Positions 36,553-45,704 of a DNA stretch of 64,000 nt are shown piece by piece. The stretch's first letter is position 1, and the number at the start of each line of letters is the position of its first letter. Origin of the DNA: a bacterium (lineage in GTDB: Bacteria > Bacillota > Clostridia > Lachnospirales > Lachnospiraceae). Position numbers and translations under genes: made by a program. The stretch lies in the NCBI GenBank assembly GCA_004562765.1, contig SFRL01000001.1, forward strand, positions 1 through 64,000, given 5' to 3'. The notes below the pieces were generated by a model, which saw only the letters and a program-made list of their open reading frames with translations, was not told the DNA's origin and searched no databases.

Positions 36553-36607
36553 TCATCCTCACCACCTTTGGTTCATTTCTATTTGCGTTACATGCTGTCT
36601 GCAAAGG

Positions 36608-37129
36608 CTACTCACAAGTCACCTGGACAAAACCTACATCCACAACCACATTGGAATCAAAGAATCCCTGCAGCTTTTCGAGGATATCCTTTTCCGCACG
36701 TTCCGGATCCGACTGGATTTCCTCCTTGGTGTAGGTATGAACAACATCATTCACAATATTTTTAATATTTGAATCATAGACTTTTGCAATAATTCCGTTC
36801 GTACCGATCTTCTCATAATCCTCATTGGAATTATCCAATGAGAGCACAACGGAAACGATCGCATAATGTTCCTTTCCGTCATCACTGTTTCTCAGGTTGA
36901 TCGTAAGAGAACCTTCCAGTGTGTAAGGTACCAGATTCTCGATCGGAACACTGGAAAGATTTGCATTTCTACCACTTGCAAGTTCCAGATCAAGCGCCGT
37001 ACAGATCTCGGAGATCAGTTCATTGCTCTTCTTTGCGGAAGGAACGATACTGATCATTGTGATCGCCGTCAACACCAGATTTACAACGAGCAGTGCCAGA
37101 ATCAGCACAGACATCAAATTTTTTTTCAT
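36608..37129 (-). CDS. fliL: Flagellar basal body-associated protein FliL
   Basis: FliL surrounds and supports the stator. The 173-residue protein has an N-terminal membrane helix (about 5-30) and a stomatin-like extracytoplasmic domain. The domain ends with the typical NSNVVVDVGF-type strand near the C-terminus (DVGFVQVTCE). The sequence is weakly conserved, so the call leans on size, topology and position between motB and fliM. The ATG follows AAAGG. Confidence 0.88.
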   Translation of the reverse strand: MKKNLMSVLILALLVVNLVLTAITMISIVPSAKKSNELISEICTALDLELASGRNANLSSVPIENLVPYTLEGSLTINLRNSDDGKEHYAIVSVVLSLDNSNEDYEKIGTNGIIAKVYDSNIKNIVNDVVHTYTKEEIQSDPERAEKDILEKLQGFFDSNVVVDVGFVQVTCE

Positions 37130-37171
37130 GGCTTTGCTACCTTTCTTTCTTCAGCTTTCTCTATTCAGCAT

Positions 37172-38128
37172 CTATTCCTCATCCGAGTTGTAGGAATTGT
37201 AGATCTTAATCACAACACGCCGGTTCAAAGCACGTCCCTCAGCGGTCGCATTGTCCGCGATCGGCACATAATCGCCACGTCCGGACGACTTGATATGAGC
37301 AGGATCGAGTGTTGTCACCTCCCGAAGATAATCTGCCACGGAAAGTGCACGGTACATGGACAATATGTTGTTATCCTCAAACCGTCCGTTATGGATCGGC
37401 ACATTATCTGTATGGCCTTCCACTTCGATGATGTTGCTTGTATAGTGATCCAAAATCCTTCCGACCTTATCAACCAACGGCAATGCTTCCTCTTTGATCA
37501 CTTCGGAGCCGGAATCAAACAAAACTGCTCCATTTAGTGTGATCATCACATACTGCGCATTGAACGATACCTCTACCTGATCCTGAATTCCGTATTTCGC
37601 AGCGCTTTCACTGACCTTGTCCGCCATCTTCTCGGACTCTTCCAGCCCTTTCTGCTCATACTGTTCCTGCAGTTCCTCCTCGGACAGTTGCTGATTTTCG
37701 ACAGTTTGTCCATCCTGCTGTTGCTGTGTCTGTTCGTCTACACCCGGATTTTCCCCGGTCTGCCCGGTATTATGTCCGGGATCACCCTTTTCAATGACGC
37801 TATCGTCTGCATTCGTCTGCTGGCCGCTCTCCTCGAACTGACCTTTTCCCTGACTGTTGGCATCCGGATTATAAAAGGTATCATAGTACTGCAGTTGATT
37901 GATACCTGCACCAACCATCTCACCGTCACCGATCGAATTTGAACCGCCCTGCAGGACACTGAAATGTGACTGCAGAGAAGCGATCACAAGCTGAAACTTT
38001 TCCGCATCCACCGTTGACATGGAAAACAAAAGAACGAAAAAGCAGAGCAGCAGATTCATCAGATCTGAGAACGTCGCCATCCATGCGGGCGAACCAGCAG
38101 GCGGATCTTCTTTTTTTTGCCTTGCCAC
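37172..38128 (-). CDS. motB: Flagellar stator protein MotB
   Basis: MotB anchors the stator to peptidoglycan and carries the ion-binding aspartate. The 318-residue protein has the plug/helix region with Asp22 in TFSDLMNLLLCFFVLLFSMS. A long Gln/Glu-rich linker follows (about 90-170). The C-terminal OmpA-like domain has EVEGHTDNVPIH and LNRRVVIKI. The start codon is GTG and overlaps the motA stop by one base. Proton versus sodium use cannot be decided from this alone. Confidence 0.96.
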   Translation of the reverse strand: MARQKKEDPPAGSPAWMATFSDLMNLLLCFFVLLFSMSTVDAEKFQLVIASLQSHFSVLQGGSNSIGDGEMVGAGINQLQYYDTFYNPDANSQGKGQFEESGQQTNADDSVIEKGDPGHNTGQTGENPGVDEQTQQQQDGQTVENQQLSEEELQEQYEQKGLEESEKMADKVSESAAKYGIQDQVEVSFNAQYVMITLNGAVLFDSGSEVIKEEALPLVDKVGRILDHYTSNIIEVEGHTDNVPIHNGRFEDNNILSMYRALSVADYLREVTTLDPAHIKSSGRGDYVPIADNATAEGRALNRRVVIKIYNSYNSDEE

Positions 38129-38919
38129 TACTCTTCACCTCCGCCTGCCCCAAGCACCTCACGATCCTTCGGCGTGATAAAAGTCTTTAATTTTTCTTCT
38201 ATCACGTGAGGATTCTCTCCTGCCTGTATGGACAGCAGTCCTTCCACGATGATCTGTTTGATGATCATCTCATTTGCATTGTTCAGCTTCAGCTTAGACG
38301 CAGTCGGATTACACAGCCAGTTTGCGATCAATGATCCGTACAGTGTTGTCAACAGCGCAACCGCCATATTCGGTCCGATGGTAGACGGATCATCCAGCTT
38401 TTTTAACATGTTTACCAATCCGATCAGCGTACCGATCATTCCCCATGCAGGACCCAGCTCTGCCCACTTTTCCCAGAAACCGATGACCTGTTTATGACGA
38501 TCCTCTGTACAGGAAAGATCCGTCTCTAAGATCCCACGCACAAGTTCAGGATCCGTTCCGTCAACGACAAGCATGATACCTTTTTTCAAAAAGGTATCCT
38601 CTATATCAGATGCAGCCTCCTCCAGCGCCAGCAAGCCCTCTTTTCGGGCAACGTTGGAAAGGTTGATAATATTCGTGATCATAGTTGCCGGATCATATCC
38701 CGGCTCCTTCATACTGAGGGCAATGCCCTTAAATCCCGTCGCCATAAACGGGAGCTTGTTACAGGCAATAACACCTGCCATTGAACCTCCGATCGTAATA
38801 ATGATAGACGGCACATCGACAAAGTTCTTCAGCAGTGAAAAACCGCCGTCACCGGTGACAATACCGAACACAACCATTACCACGCCCAAAAGCATACCAA
38901 TCAAAGACGCTAAATCCAA
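38128..38919 (-). CDS. motA: Flagellar stator protein MotA
   Basis: MotA is the torque-generating stator subunit, with four membrane helices. The 263-residue protein shows the cytoplasmic loop charges and the helix-3 region ELGPAWGMIGTLIGLVNMLK, then helix 4 MAVALLTTLYGSLIANWLC. The start is TTG after a GGTGAG site. It is the first gene after a fresh promoter and a 210-base gap, so the second half of the cluster starts here. The usual small gene flbD is missing between flgE and motA. Confidence 0.95.
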   Translation of the reverse strand: MDLASLIGMLLGVVMVVFGIVTGDGGFSLLKNFVDVPSIIITIGGSMAGVIACNKLPFMATGFKGIALSMKEPGYDPATMITNIINLSNVARKEGLLALEEAASDIEDTFLKKGIMLVVDGTDPELVRGILETDLSCTEDRHKQVIGFWEKWAELGPAWGMIGTLIGLVNMLKKLDDPSTIGPNMAVALLTTLYGSLIANWLCNPTASKLKLNNANEMIIKQIIVEGLLSIQAGENPHVIEEKLKTFITPKDREVLGAGGGEE

Positions 38920-39064
38920 AATCTACTCACCTGCCCCAATCATCAAAAATACTAATCTAGTTTCTATAGTAATTGATTTGCCATTTTTTGTCCACATTTT
39001 TATTATTTCGCAGACATGGAAAAAATCGGCAATAATTAAGTCGAAAACACTCCTAATTACACCG

Positions 39065-39094
39065 ATTATACCACATCTTGGGGAAGGATGTAAA
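39065..39094 (-). promoter_or_regulatory. Sigma-A type promoter for the motA half of the cluster
   Basis: On the minus strand TTTACA (39089-39094), an 18-base spacer and a perfect TATAAT (39065-39070). It lies in the flgE-motA gap, about 140 bases before the motA start, within a region with no gene. The inverted repeat at 39075-39109 overlaps it. Confidence 0.7.
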
Positions 39095-39109
39095 CCCATT
39101 CCCCAAGAT
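39075..39109. repeat. 11-bp inverted repeat overlapping the motA promoter
   Basis: ATCTTGGGGAA and TTCCCCAAGAT are exact complements around a 13-base loop that contains the -35 hexamer. No T-run follows on the minus strand. It could be a repressor operator or an RNA hairpin at the end of the flgE transcript. Confidence 0.6.
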
Positions 39110-39129
39110 ATAATTAACCTATTCAATTA

Positions 39130-41466
39130 TTAACGCTTCAGATTGATCAATTCCTCAAGCATGGAGTCTGAAGTCGTGATCACGCGGGAGTTTGCCTGGA
39201 ATCCACGCTGCGTTGTGATCATGGAAGTAAATTCTCCGGCAAGATCAACATTTGACATCTCAAGTTCTCCGGCACTAATGGAGCTTCCATCCGCATCGAT
39301 CTCCACACCGATACCGTCGAAATCACCGGAGTTCAAGGTTGCGCGGTAACAGTTATCACCGGTTGCCTCCAGACCGGAAGCATTCGCAAACTGCGCTACC
39401 GAGATCTGTCCTAACAGAACCGTGTTTCCGTTGTCATAGGATGCGAAGATCTTTCCGCTCTGGTCCACACTCATTCCGGTCATGGCACCGAGCTTTTTAC
39501 CCTTGCCGATCGTGTCCGCGTCTCCGCCGCTCATGGCAGCGGTGGTGGAACCGTTGTTGTTATAGTTGAGCAGAGATGAAAAATCGATCGTGACATCCTT
39601 AAAACCATCATATCCCGCTGCGGAGAGCTTTGACAGATTCAGGGTCTGTGAAAGATTATTTCCGCCGCCGACATTTGTCAGCGTACCGTCCACCGTATTG
39701 AACTGCAGTGTAAAACCGTCTTTTGACGGAGTAACAATGTGATAGCTGCCGCCAAACATATTATAGCGGACCTCTGCATCACTGGGCAGTTCCTCCGTGA
39801 AGATCGGTCCGGTGGAAGAAGTGGCATTTGCCAGATCAGAACCGACGATCGACGTGTAGGAGTAATCCTTCAGCAGTTCCTCGATACCGGCATATTTTGC
39901 AGGCATATTCAGCTTTGTTACTCCATCCTCTAAAGCAACCATACTTTGAAACGTCTTCGTTCCGGTCGCATCCGTCACCGTGATATCGCCGGATGTATGG
40001 GTCGGCCAATAATAGATCACTGCATTCTCCGGATATTTGTCCGGTGCATCACCTTTTTCCAGATTCAGTGCATCCCTGATATCTTCCACATTAAATCGAT
40101 AACCGGTGATTCCCTGATCACTTGTGACAATCGTTCCAAGTGAAGTATAGTCCTCAAGCGTCTGTTTCTGTGTCAGCGTAAAGCTACTGATCTTAGCACC
40201 GCCTCCAGTCTCCGTATCAGCTACAAAAGCCCCGGTTGCATCTATTTTTCCATCAGTAAATGTCCATTTCACACCGGATACGCTGTATGTATTGCCATCT
40301 GTTCCTGTCTCTGTGGCACCGGTCGCAAGCTCCGCAGCCTCACCTCTTGCCACAATGTTTCCTGTCGCATCCTCTACATAGACATAATCATTGACATTCG
40401 TCCCCTTTGAATCCTTCAAATCTGTCAGCGCGTCTGCCAGTGTAACCTTCTCGGAAGTAAATCTCACACGGTAACCATCAGGTAACGCCTGCTTTCCGGT
40501 CAGTCCCAGCTGTGCATTGATGTCTGCAGCATCCCAATAGTATGTATAAGTCGGATTTGCCGTACCTCCGGCGGCTGTCGCCTTGTTTGCTGCATTCGTC
40601 TGGATCGCGCGGTTGATATCATTTTTGCTCTTTCCGGTTGAGAACTCATAATTGTCGGTGATATCGGTATTACTTCCCTGTGCGCTTCCGCCACTGCCCG
40701 GTCCAAACAACTCACCCAGCGCGATGTTTGATGTCAGGATCGATTTTCCCTGTGCATCAATGATATCCGTCAGATTGACCGCATATTTACCACCCTGTGT
40801 ATCCTGTGCCTGAATGGAAAATCTGGCGGTATAAGGATATCCGAGATTATCATACACCAGCAGATTCATCACAGAACCGGTGGATGACGTGATCTGTGAG
40901 TTTTTGCTGTCCACAACTCCGGTACAGCGTGCCTTTGTCGTTGCCTCCGGCTCTGATGTCATATTTTCGGGAGACATCACCTTTAAGGCAGACACGGTAT
41001 CTTTACGGATGGTCTGTGTCTCAGGATCTACACCCCAGCCCATGACCGTGTATCCGGTGGACTTCATGCAGAGATTTCCTGCCCCGTCCACATAGAAGGA
41101 ACCAGCTTTTGTAAATACATTTTCAGATCCATTATTTACGATAAAGAAACTGCTCGTGCTCTTATCTGTGATCTTTAAGTCGAACGGCAGTCCGGTCGTC
41201 TCGGACGCACCTGCCGAAGTAATACTGAGTGAAGTGGAACCTGTCGTCACACCAAGACCGACCTGCTTTGCATTGACACCACCGGTGCCCGCTTCCGCAT
41301 TTGCTCCGGATGCCCCGGAGAGTGTCTGGTACATGATGGAGCTAAAGGTTACACTGGATGATTTGAATGCTACGGTATTTACGTTTGAAATGTTATTACC
41401 GATAACATCCATTTTTGTCTGATGTGTCTTCAGTCCTGACACAGCAGAGTAAAGTGATCTCATCAT
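39130..41466 (-). CDS. flgE: Flagellar hook protein FlgE, oversized
   Basis: FlgE builds the hook. The 778-residue protein keeps both conserved ends: N-terminal MMRSLYSAVSGLKTHQTKMD and VIGNNISNVNTVAFKS, and C-terminal ELEMSNVDLAGEFTSMITTQ with RGFQANSRVITTSD. The middle (about 190-640) is a long variable insertion rich in Thr, Gly and Asp, so the protein is roughly twice the enteric length. I set the start at 41466, because GGAGGTC lies upstream. A frame from 41499 lacks a site. The surface-exposed domains of hook proteins vary most, which fits. Confidence 0.93.
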   Translation of the reverse strand: MMRSLYSAVSGLKTHQTKMDVIGNNISNVNTVAFKSSSVTFSSIMYQTLSGASGANAEAGTGGVNAKQVGLGVTTGSTSLSITSAGASETTGLPFDLKITDKSTSSFFIVNNGSENVFTKAGSFYVDGAGNLCMKSTGYTVMGWGVDPETQTIRKDTVSALKVMSPENMTSEPEATTKARCTGVVDSKNSQITSSTGSVMNLLVYDNLGYPYTARFSIQAQDTQGGKYAVNLTDIIDAQGKSILTSNIALGELFGPGSGGSAQGSNTDITDNYEFSTGKSKNDINRAIQTNAANKATAAGGTANPTYTYYWDAADINAQLGLTGKQALPDGYRVRFTSEKVTLADALTDLKDSKGTNVNDYVYVEDATGNIVARGEAAELATGATETGTDGNTYSVSGVKWTFTDGKIDATGAFVADTETGGGAKISSFTLTQKQTLEDYTSLGTIVTSDQGITGYRFNVEDIRDALNLEKGDAPDKYPENAVIYYWPTHTSGDITVTDATGTKTFQSMVALEDGVTKLNMPAKYAGIEELLKDYSYTSIVGSDLANATSSTGPIFTEELPSDAEVRYNMFGGSYHIVTPSKDGFTLQFNTVDGTLTNVGGGNNLSQTLNLSKLSAAGYDGFKDVTIDFSSLLNYNNNGSTTAAMSGGDADTIGKGKKLGAMTGMSVDQSGKIFASYDNGNTVLLGQISVAQFANASGLEATGDNCYRATLNSGDFDGIGVEIDADGSSISAGELEMSNVDLAGEFTSMITTQRGFQANSRVITTSDSMLEELINLKR

Positions 41467-41555
41467 AATGAAATGACCTCCATTCTTTGGCGCTTTCAAA
41501 CTATCGTCGTCTCATCTGTCAGTCAGAGACGTTCGCTTCCTGTAAGGTCCGGCGA

Positions 41556-41954
41556 TCAAACGATAACCGCGCCGTCAATATTTGTAAAAATGTTTTCGCC
41601 TGCTTCTGCCTGGTCTATCGCCGTGACAACTGTCTTGTTCGGAACATTTACGATAAACGCCAGTGAGTCCACAAGCACCAGTGACTCATTGATTCCCTTT
41701 GCACCGGCTTTTGATACACCGTCCGCAAGTCGTTTGCTCTGTTCTGCGGAAAGGCTGATATTACGATCGTTCAGGCGGTTAACCGCATGCTTGGAAAATT
41801 TCAGCGGATCAAGCTCGCTTTGCTTTGCCCGTAACACCTCGTCAAAAGATATTTCGGCATTTTTTCCCGATTCCTTGATACCTTTTTTCAGATAAGTGTC
41901 TGTTACCTGTTCGATCGAATGAAATCCGTTTCGAATCGCATTCGTCTGATTCAT
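41556..41954 (-). CDS. Flagellar operon protein of the TIGR02530 family
   Basis: The 132-residue protein has the family pattern SFDEVLRAKQSELDPLKFSK, HAVNRLNDRNISLSAEQSKR and ending ENIFTNIDGAVIV. Such genes lie between flgD and flgE across Firmicutes and spirochaetes, exactly as here. The biochemical role is not settled. It has no membrane helix or signal peptide. The ATG follows AGGAGTGAG. Confidence 0.92.
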   Translation of the reverse strand: MNQTNAIRNGFHSIEQVTDTYLKKGIKESGKNAEISFDEVLRAKQSELDPLKFSKHAVNRLNDRNISLSAEQSKRLADGVSKAGAKGINESLVLVDSLAFIVNVPNKTVVTAIDQAEAGENIFTNIDGAVIV

Positions 41955-41980
41955 TCTCTCACTCCTGTCTTCGGAAGTTA

Positions 41981-42730
41981 TTACTCCGTGGGAGTCGTGG
42001 CCTCCGTGCCGTTTTCTTCGGTTGCGTCATTTTCCCCGTTTTCGTTTTCACCTGAAGTATTGCCGCCGTTTGCGATCATATCTCTGAGTGCGATCAGCGC
42101 ATTGAGTGCTGTCTCGGCAGCCAAAAACTTATCCAGGGAATCCTTACTGTTGTTTGCAATAAACTCTTTCTGATAATCCGTCAGGCTGTCATACTGCTTG
42201 CGGATCTGCTTGAAAGTCTCTTCATCTGCCAGCGATACATGATCTGCGTCAGGCATCTGGGCGATCGTACTCTCAAAATCATCCGCGATCACAACTGCAT
42301 CCATATATTCTGAATCAGCAACTGTATAGAGATCATCCAGATTGTAAAGTGATCCATTGATCGCCAGATAGATATTGCTGCCTTCCTTCATCATGTAATC
42401 AACAACACCGACTACGTCACTGGTCTCTCCGGTCACTGAATTGGTCGGGCGCATGATAACGGTCTTTCCGATCAGTCCGCCTGCTTCCAGACTCTCTGCC
42501 GTATGTGCCATATTCTCGGTAGCCTCTACCTGTGTAAAGGTTGCAAGCTGTGATACATATTCGGTATTTGACTGCGGTTGCAACGGATCCTGATATTTCA
42601 TCTGAGACACTAAAAGATTCAGGAAATCTTCTTTATCAAGATTGTTGTTGGTCTTTTCCTTCGATGAGGATGTAGCGCTTGCCGAAGTGTCAACGATCGC
42701 GCCGTTTTCCACTTTTTGCCATAAAGCCAT
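41981..42730 (-). CDS. flgD: Flagellar hook assembly/capping protein FlgD
   Basis: FlgD caps the growing hook. The 249-residue protein has the conserved N-terminal part (LDKEDFLNLLVSQMKYQDPL and NTEYVSQLATFTQVEATENM). The middle is less conserved, and an acidic, Asn/Gly/Glu-rich tail ends the protein (about 225-249). The tail looks like low-complexity sequence rather than a fold. The ATG follows AAAGGAG. It is preceded by fliK, the usual order. Confidence 0.93.
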   Translation of the reverse strand: MALWQKVENGAIVDTSASATSSSKEKTNNNLDKEDFLNLLVSQMKYQDPLQPQSNTEYVSQLATFTQVEATENMAHTAESLEAGGLIGKTVIMRPTNSVTGETSDVVGVVDYMMKEGSNIYLAINGSLYNLDDLYTVADSEYMDAVVIADDFESTIAQMPDADHVSLADEETFKQIRKQYDSLTDYQKEFIANNSKDSLDKFLAAETALNALIALRDMIANGGNTSGENENGENDATEENGTEATTPTE

Positions 42731-42751
42731 AACTCTTTCTCCTTTCCTGTA

Positions 42752-44311
42752 TTATGCGGTAAAATCCACGGTACCTCCATTGTCTCGCATCATCTGCGCA
42801 ACAAGCGTCTCCTCCTCGCTCATCAGACCGGAAAGCTCATCCAGACTGTTGATATTGATGTTTCGTCTGCCGCTCTGCTGCTCAGCTGCCTGTCTGTCTG
42901 CCTGCTCCTGCATCTGTCCGTTCGCAGACGTGTTACCGTCAAGGTTCTGTTCAAACTCATGTGTCGCAACCGTCACCTCAACCGCTTCTACCTTGATTCC
43001 CTGTGCCTGCAGTGTCGAGTGAAGCTCCACCATCTGTGATTGCAGCGTTTCCTTTACCTGCTCATTGGATGCCGTGATCTGTGCAGTCACATTTCCGTGT
43101 TTTTCGGTCACACTGAGAACCAGTCTGCCGAGGTTTTCCGGATTCAGCTGCATCTCCACCGTCGTACCTGCTGCGGATGCAAAGGTTCTTGCCAGACCTT
43201 CCAGCTGGTCCATCAGATGTTCCAGTTCGATGTAACTTTGTACCTGAGGAGTCTCCGGTACAGCTGCCGTGGTCTGCGCATTCGCCGTCACCGTGTTCTC
43301 ATGGAAAATGTTCGTGTGATGCTCTGCAGCTGCGGGTTCCTGATCCGCTGCTTTTGTGAATGACTGCTGTTTGTTCTTCTCATCCTCTGGTGTCGGGTTT
43401 TTCTCCTGATCCGTCGTCCGGGCGGCTTCTGTTGTGTCCTCCTCCGCCATTACAACCGGCTGTTCACTCACCTGTTCAGTAGCATTTTTCGGTTCTTCCT
43501 GTGTGGACGATGCCATCGGATTCTCCTGTTCAGCCACGGATACAGTTCTTTGCGTTGCCTGTACATCCTCCGCCGGCACTTCCTGTCCGATCGCAGCTTC
43601 CTCCGGCAATCCGTCTGGCTGCATATCCGTCATCGCTGCGGATTGTGTCGGTTCTTCAACATTCAGAAGCTCCTTCACCGTCTCCTCCAGTTCATCGATC
43701 TGCACTGAGAGCTGCTCTAACAGATCCGAAAACTGTGTTGCATTGAATCCGTTTTCCTGCTGAAAATCTGTGATCAGCCCTGTCACTTCCTGCATGGTGA
43801 TCTGAAAATTCTCATTCGTGAGCAGCGCGCTCACATCCACGCTTCCGGTAAGCTCCTGTACCAGTTCGATCAGATTCTGCGGCTGAAGCAGATCCAGAGT
43901 TCCGAGTCCCAGCACTTCCATTGCCTGCTCAATATCCTCTTCGGATACCTGCATGGTTTCCTGCACAGCTTCTTTCACCTTGCCGGCCAGTTCCTGCACT
44001 TTTTGCGAAACAGCTTCACTGTCCGTATTGTCCGTCTGTGCCTGTGCGATCTTTCGGTTGTTCGTCGATCCGAATTTTTCATAGTCTTTTTTTAAAGCAT
44101 CTGAGGTATCACCCATCGAAGCCTTGTCATCTGACATCTCATTCGAACGACTGTCAAAACCGGTTCCCGTATTCAAAAATCCCTGCGTATTCCGGTTCAT
44201 GATGTTTGCAAACTCCTCCAGCGCCAGTTGCGACTGATCGTGCTTTAAAAAAGACGTATCTCCCTTTGCCGATACTGCCATACCTGCGGTCAGGTTTGCC
44301 ACCTGTGTCAT
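42752..44311 (-). CDS. fliK: Flagellar hook-length control protein FliK
   Basis: FliK measures hook length and triggers the FlhB specificity switch. The 519-residue protein has a long, poorly conserved Gln/Glu/Thr-rich N-terminal ruler (1-370). A Flg_hook domain follows (about 385-460), with VEMQLNPENLGRLVLSVTEK and LHSTLQAQGIKVEAVEVTVA. The start is the ATG at 44311, because AAAGGAGG precedes it. The family is variable in length. Confidence 0.92.
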   Translation of the reverse strand: MTQVANLTAGMAVSAKGDTSFLKHDQSQLALEEFANIMNRNTQGFLNTGTGFDSRSNEMSDDKASMGDTSDALKKDYEKFGSTNNRKIAQAQTDNTDSEAVSQKVQELAGKVKEAVQETMQVSEEDIEQAMEVLGLGTLDLLQPQNLIELVQELTGSVDVSALLTNENFQITMQEVTGLITDFQQENGFNATQFSDLLEQLSVQIDELEETVKELLNVEEPTQSAAMTDMQPDGLPEEAAIGQEVPAEDVQATQRTVSVAEQENPMASSTQEEPKNATEQVSEQPVVMAEEDTTEAARTTDQEKNPTPEDEKNKQQSFTKAADQEPAAAEHHTNIFHENTVTANAQTTAAVPETPQVQSYIELEHLMDQLEGLARTFASAAGTTVEMQLNPENLGRLVLSVTEKHGNVTAQITASNEQVKETLQSQMVELHSTLQAQGIKVEAVEVTVATHEFEQNLDGNTSANGQMQEQADRQAAEQQSGRRNININSLDELSGLMSEEETLVAQMMRDNGGTVDFTA

Positions 44312-44355
44312 ATAACAAATTCCTCCTTTCATAAAAAATCTTTATATCAAAGAGC

Positions 44356-45216
44356 TCAAGGCTCTAAGATAGCGGTAATGATCGCGGCGTTTTCCGCATT
44401 CATCTCTGCCAGGATATTAGCCCGTGACTGCGTATCCATCGCCCCCAGAATATCTGCTACAAGCTTGGAATTGTCGTCCATCATTGTATCAAACACCGCC
44501 GCTGCTTTTTTGGGTTTCATGCTGGCGTAGGTAGCCACATAATCCTCTGTTTCCTTATTCTTTTTCTGCTGTTCCAGCACCTGTCTGTAGATGACCTGTG
44601 CATTTGCAGGATCAATGGCTTCATAGTACTCCTGATAATTACTTATATCGGGCGCATTGTCGGAAAAAACAACCTCCTCATCGAATTTTTGTTTTAATTG
44701 TTCAAATTCCGCTTCTTTTTCCTCGTACACAGACAGTTTCTCAAGCTGTGCTTTCAGCTCCTTGATGCGATCGTTTTTCTTATTGACCTTCTCCTGGGTC
44801 TCAGCCAGCTGGCGTTCCAGCTGTTTGACATATTCTGTCGCCTCACTGAGCGTGGTATACGGATATTGCTGCTGCTCGATAGGGACTTCTACCTCCGGCA
44901 GGATCTTATTTACATAGGGCACATCTTTGAGGATCGGATACATGACCGTCGATCCGAAGCCGCCCACATCCCACTTGATCACCAACACCAGGATACCGAG
45001 CCAGATCGCAATAATTATGACAGTCGCAAGAAAGACCGCAACCTTGCCTCCGATCCCACCGTCATCCTCAAAATCAGGATCATCCGGATCAATCCCTTTT
45101 TTTATAAGCTTCTCCCTGCGCTTTGCCTCCTTCGCAGCGACCTTTTCCGCTTTTTTTGCTGCCTTTTCCTGTATCAGCTCCGCTTTTGATTTTGCAACTT
45201 CTTTTTCTTCTGCCAT
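44356..45216 (-). CDS. MotE-like flagellar protein with MgtE N-like domain (YlxF type)
   Basis: The 286-residue protein has a basic/charged N-terminus, one membrane helix (about 52-77, VFLATVIIIAIWLGILVLVI), a coiled coil (about 110-165) and a C-terminal MgtE-N-like helical domain. The domain has YASMKPKKAAAVFDTMMDDN and ILAEMNAENAAIITAILEP. Similar proteins (MotE/YlxF) chaperone the stator MotB or sit beside fliJ in Firmicutes. The start is the ATG at 45216, after AAAGGTGG. Its place between fliJ and fliK is as in Bacillus ylxF. Confidence 0.85.
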   Translation of the reverse strand: MAEEKEVAKSKAELIQEKAAKKAEKVAAKEAKRREKLIKKGIDPDDPDFEDDGGIGGKVAVFLATVIIIAIWLGILVLVIKWDVGGFGSTVMYPILKDVPYVNKILPEVEVPIEQQQYPYTTLSEATEYVKQLERQLAETQEKVNKKNDRIKELKAQLEKLSVYEEKEAEFEQLKQKFDEEVVFSDNAPDISNYQEYYEAIDPANAQVIYRQVLEQQKKNKETEDYVATYASMKPKKAAAVFDTMMDDNSKLVADILGAMDTQSRANILAEMNAENAAIITAILEP

Positions 45217-45230
45217 AAGTGACACCACCT

Positions 45231-45683
45231 TTACTCTTGCTGTGCGTGATCATGATAGGTAAAACTCACGAGCTGATCGATCTCCTTTGCCTCCTCAGCG
45301 GCAAGCTGCGCCTTAAATTCCTCAAATGCTTTCTCCCTCAGCTTCTCGTGTGCCTTTCGTTCCACCATGACCGCGTTTAAGCGTTTCCTCGCCAGTTCCA
45401 CATTTTTTTCCGCCACATGAACCTGCATGATCTGATCGCGGATCAGCGATTTCATCGTATCGATCGCACGCTTATTTTCATGGATCGCACGTACATCGAT
45501 CTTTCCGACCGCCAACTCTCCTGCACGTTTTTCGTACTCCATCCGTCGCAGCATGAGCTGCTGCAGCTTTTGATTTTCTTCCTGCAGATGCCGGCTGGCG
45601 ATTCCGTAAGCAGTCTTTTCCTGCTCCTCCAGTTTATATTTGATATCCAGAATACTCTGCATCCGATATACAAATTTTGCCAT
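45231..45683 (-). CDS. fliJ: Flagellar export protein FliJ
   Basis: FliJ is the small coiled-coil stalk of the export ATPase. The 150-residue protein is almost entirely helical and charged. It starts with the typical FVYRMQSILDIKYKLEEQEK. Position between fliI and the ylxF-type gene supports the call. The ATG follows GGAGGAAG. Confidence 0.9.
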   Translation of the reverse strand: MAKFVYRMQSILDIKYKLEEQEKTAYGIASRHLQEENQKLQQLMLRRMEYEKRAGELAVGKIDVRAIHENKRAIDTMKSLIRDQIMQVHVAEKNVELARKRLNAVMVERKAHEKLREKAFEEFKAQLAAEEAKEIDQLVSFTYHDHAQQE

Positions 45684-45704
45684 ACTCGATCACTTCCTCC
45701 GTGG

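Noticed and set aside
39023..39030. GCCGATTT as a sigma-28 -10 before motA
   Set aside because: No TAAA at 14-16 bases upstream.
38923..39126. A 67-codon minus frame in the position of flbD
   Set aside because: Its sequence has no FlbD features and it covers the promoter and the inverted repeat.
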